From assembly GCA_900313775.1 (NCBI GenBank), contig OMSP01000230.1, positions 1 through 6,534 on the forward strand: a DNA stretch of 6,534 nt, read 5' to 3'. Of this stretch, positions 5,188-6,534 are shown piece after piece. Source of the DNA: an uncultured Eubacteriales bacterium (GTDB taxonomy: Bacteria > Bacillota > Clostridia > Lachnospirales > Lachnospiraceae). A program made the translations under genes and the position numbers. Under the pieces are notes generated by a model that worked only from the letters and a program-made list of their open reading frames with translations, was not told where the DNA came from and ran no database searches. The stretch's first letter is position 1. Each line of letters opens with the position of its first letter.

Positions 5188-6534
5188 GTGTTTTTTATCA
5201 ACAGTGATTCACCCGTCATCTCTGCAGGCTGCTCAATACCCATGAGTTCCAGAAGCGTCGGCGCGATATCTGCGAGCTTGCCGCCCTCGCGCAGGCGGTA
5301 TACGGGATCCGCATTGATCAGGAGGAAAGGCACCGGATTGGTCGTATGTGCTGTAAAAGGTTCCCCTGTCGCTTCATCGATCATGACATCGGAGTTGCCG
5401 TGATCAGCGCAGAGGAACATCTGTCCTCCGACTTCCCTGATCGCCTCAACTGTCCTGCCCACACATTCATCAACTGCCTCCACGGCCTTGATGGCGGCCT
5501 CCAGTACGCCGGTGTGACCGACCATGTCTGAATTGGCAAAGTTGATGATAATGACATCATAGTCCAGTGATCGTATCGCCTCGCAAAGCTTGTCACAAAC
5601 ACCGTAGGCGCTCATCTCGGGCTGAAGATCATAGGTCGCCACCTTGGGTGAGGGGATCAGGAACCGGTCTTCTCCCGGATTGGGCTCTTCCACACCTCCG
5701 TTAAAGAAGAAGGTGACATGTGCATACTTCTCTGTCTCGGCGATACGGGCCTGCTTCAGTCCCAGCGATGAGATATAGGCACCCAGAGTATTGACGATCT
5801 CTTCCTTCGGGAATGCAATCGTCTTGTTCGGGATCGTCACGTCATATTCAGTGAAGCAGACGTAGGTCGTCCTGATTCTTTCGCCGCGATCAAAACCGTC
5901 GAAATCATCACAGCAGAAACAACGCGTGATCTGCCGCGCACGATCCGGTCTGAAATTAAAGAAAATAACAGAATCCCCATCTTTTACAGTAGCTGTCGGA
6001 TCACCATTCTCATCTGTCACGACCGTGGGAAGCACAAACTCGTCAGTGGTACCGGCATCGTAAGACTGCTGCATGGCTTCATGTCCCGTAGCCGCCTTCT
6101 CTCCCGCTCCCTTGGTCAGCGCGTCGTATGCTTTCTCAATACGCTCCCAGCGGTTGTCTCGGTCCATTGCGTAGTACCGTCCTGAGACAGTGGCGATCCT
6201 TCCTACTCCGATCTCAAGACATTTGGCTTCGAGCTCCTCGATATAACCTTTCCCCGACTCGGGCGGCGTGTCTCTGCCGTCCATAAAACAGTGGATATAG
6301 ACTTTTGTCAACCCTCTTCTCTTCGCGAGTTCCAGCAGACCATAGAGGTGCTCCTGATGTGAGTGCACACCGCCGTCAGATACCAGTCCGAACATATGCA
6401 GAGCACCGCCAGACTTTTTCGCGTTGTCACATGCGCGGAGCAATTCGGGATTGTCAAAGAAATCTCCGTCTTCGATCGCTTTTGAGATCTTGGTAAGATC
6501 CTGATACACGATACGACCGGCTCCCATATTGAGA
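5184..6534 (-). CDS. gpmI: 2,3-bisphosphoglycerate-independent phosphoglycerate mutase, N-terminus cut by the window edge
   Basis: This glycolytic enzyme interconverts 3- and 2-phosphoglycerate through a phosphoserine intermediate with two Mn2+ ions. About 449 of some 510 residues are visible; the frame stays open past the edge, and the ATG at 6527 is internal (it is preceded by Leu-Asn, as in the family motif GHLNMGAG). Counting from that Met, visible motifs are SDGGVHSH (50-57), DGRDTPP (83-89), MDRDNRWER (121-129), FNFRPDRARQ (190-199), SDMVGH (333-338), ADHGN (374-378) and AHTTNP (393-398). Asp334, His338, Asp375, His376 and His394 correspond to metal ligands known from Bacillus GpmI. The nucleophilic serine and the first metal-binding Asp lie just outside the window. 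The gene ends 60 bp before tRNA-Ala. The sequence looks intact and ordinary. Confidence 0.96.
   Translation of the reverse strand, partial: LNMGAGRIVYQDLTKISKAIEDGDFFDNPELLRACDNAKKSGGALHMFGLVSDGGVHSHQEHLYGLLELAKRRGLTKVYIHCFMDGRDTPPESGKGYIEELEAKCLEIGVGRIATVSGRYYAMDRDNRWERIEKAYDALTKGAGEKAATGHEAMQQSYDAGTTDEFVLPTVVTDENGDPTATVKDGDSVIFFNFRPDRARQITRCFCCDDFDGFDRGERIRTTYVCFTEYDVTIPNKTIAFPKEEIVNTLGAYISSLGLKQARIAETEKYAHVTFFFNGGVEEPNPGEDRFLIPSPKVATYDLQPEMSAYGVCDKLCEAIRSLDYDVIIINFANSDMVGHTGVLEAAIKAVEAVDECVGRTVEAIREVGGQMFLCADHGNSDVMIDEATGEPFTAHTTNPVPFLLINADPVYRLREGGKLADIAPTLLELMGIEQPAEMTGESLLIKNT

Noticed and set aside
6527..6534. Treating ATG 6527 as the true start of gpmI
   Set aside because: The frame continues upstream with Leu-Asn, matching the internal family motif before MGAG, and the missing part holds the catalytic serine, so the gene is simply cut by the window edge.

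Overview
The window looks like a chromosomal segment from an anaerobic Firmicute of the class Clostridia, probably a Lachnospiraceae or Eubacteriales gut-type bacterium. This is inferred from strong AAGGAGG-type ribosome binding sites, the three-subunit xanthine-dehydrogenase-type enzyme and the type of gpmI and AIM24 proteins. No single marker fixes the species. Coding DNA has moderate GC, and the only strongly AT-rich stretch is the divergent promoter region near the left end.

Left part (1-380). The first 66 codons of a minus-strand gene run off the left edge; it is probably a PLP-dependent enzyme of fold type II. It is separated by about 180 bp from a divergent plus-strand operon. This spacer holds one good sigma-A-like promoter for each direction and, between them, a 23-bp inverted repeat. 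One half of that repeat recurs 42 bp away inside the operon promoter. This is the most interesting regulatory structure in the window.

Centre (382-4192). Three overlapping genes encode a complete molybdenum hydroxylase of the xanthine dehydrogenase family in the order molybdopterin subunit, FAD subunit, 2x[2Fe-2S] subunit. This is the order and subunit type of E. coli xdhA-xdhB-xdhC (ygeS-ygeT-ygeU). Electrons from hydroxylation of a purine-like substrate at Mo would pass through the two Fe-S clusters to FAD and then to an acceptor. All cluster ligands and the main active-site motifs are present. The operon ends at a strong hairpin terminator that also serves the convergent gene.

Right part (4258-6534, all minus strand). 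In transcription order there is a 5'-truncated gpmI (cofactor-independent phosphoglycerate mutase), a tRNA-Ala(GGC) gene and an AIM24/TIGR00266-family protein of unknown function. The tRNA and AIM24 genes each have their own recognisable promoter, and hairpins sit on both sides of the tRNA. These look like housekeeping genes unrelated to the hydroxylase operon.

I found no mobile element, CRISPR array, integrase, or clearly new multi-gene system. The points worth following are the divergent regulatory region, the possible link between the PLP enzyme and purine catabolism, the C-terminal tail of the Fe-S subunit, and the compact gpmI/tRNA-Ala junction.
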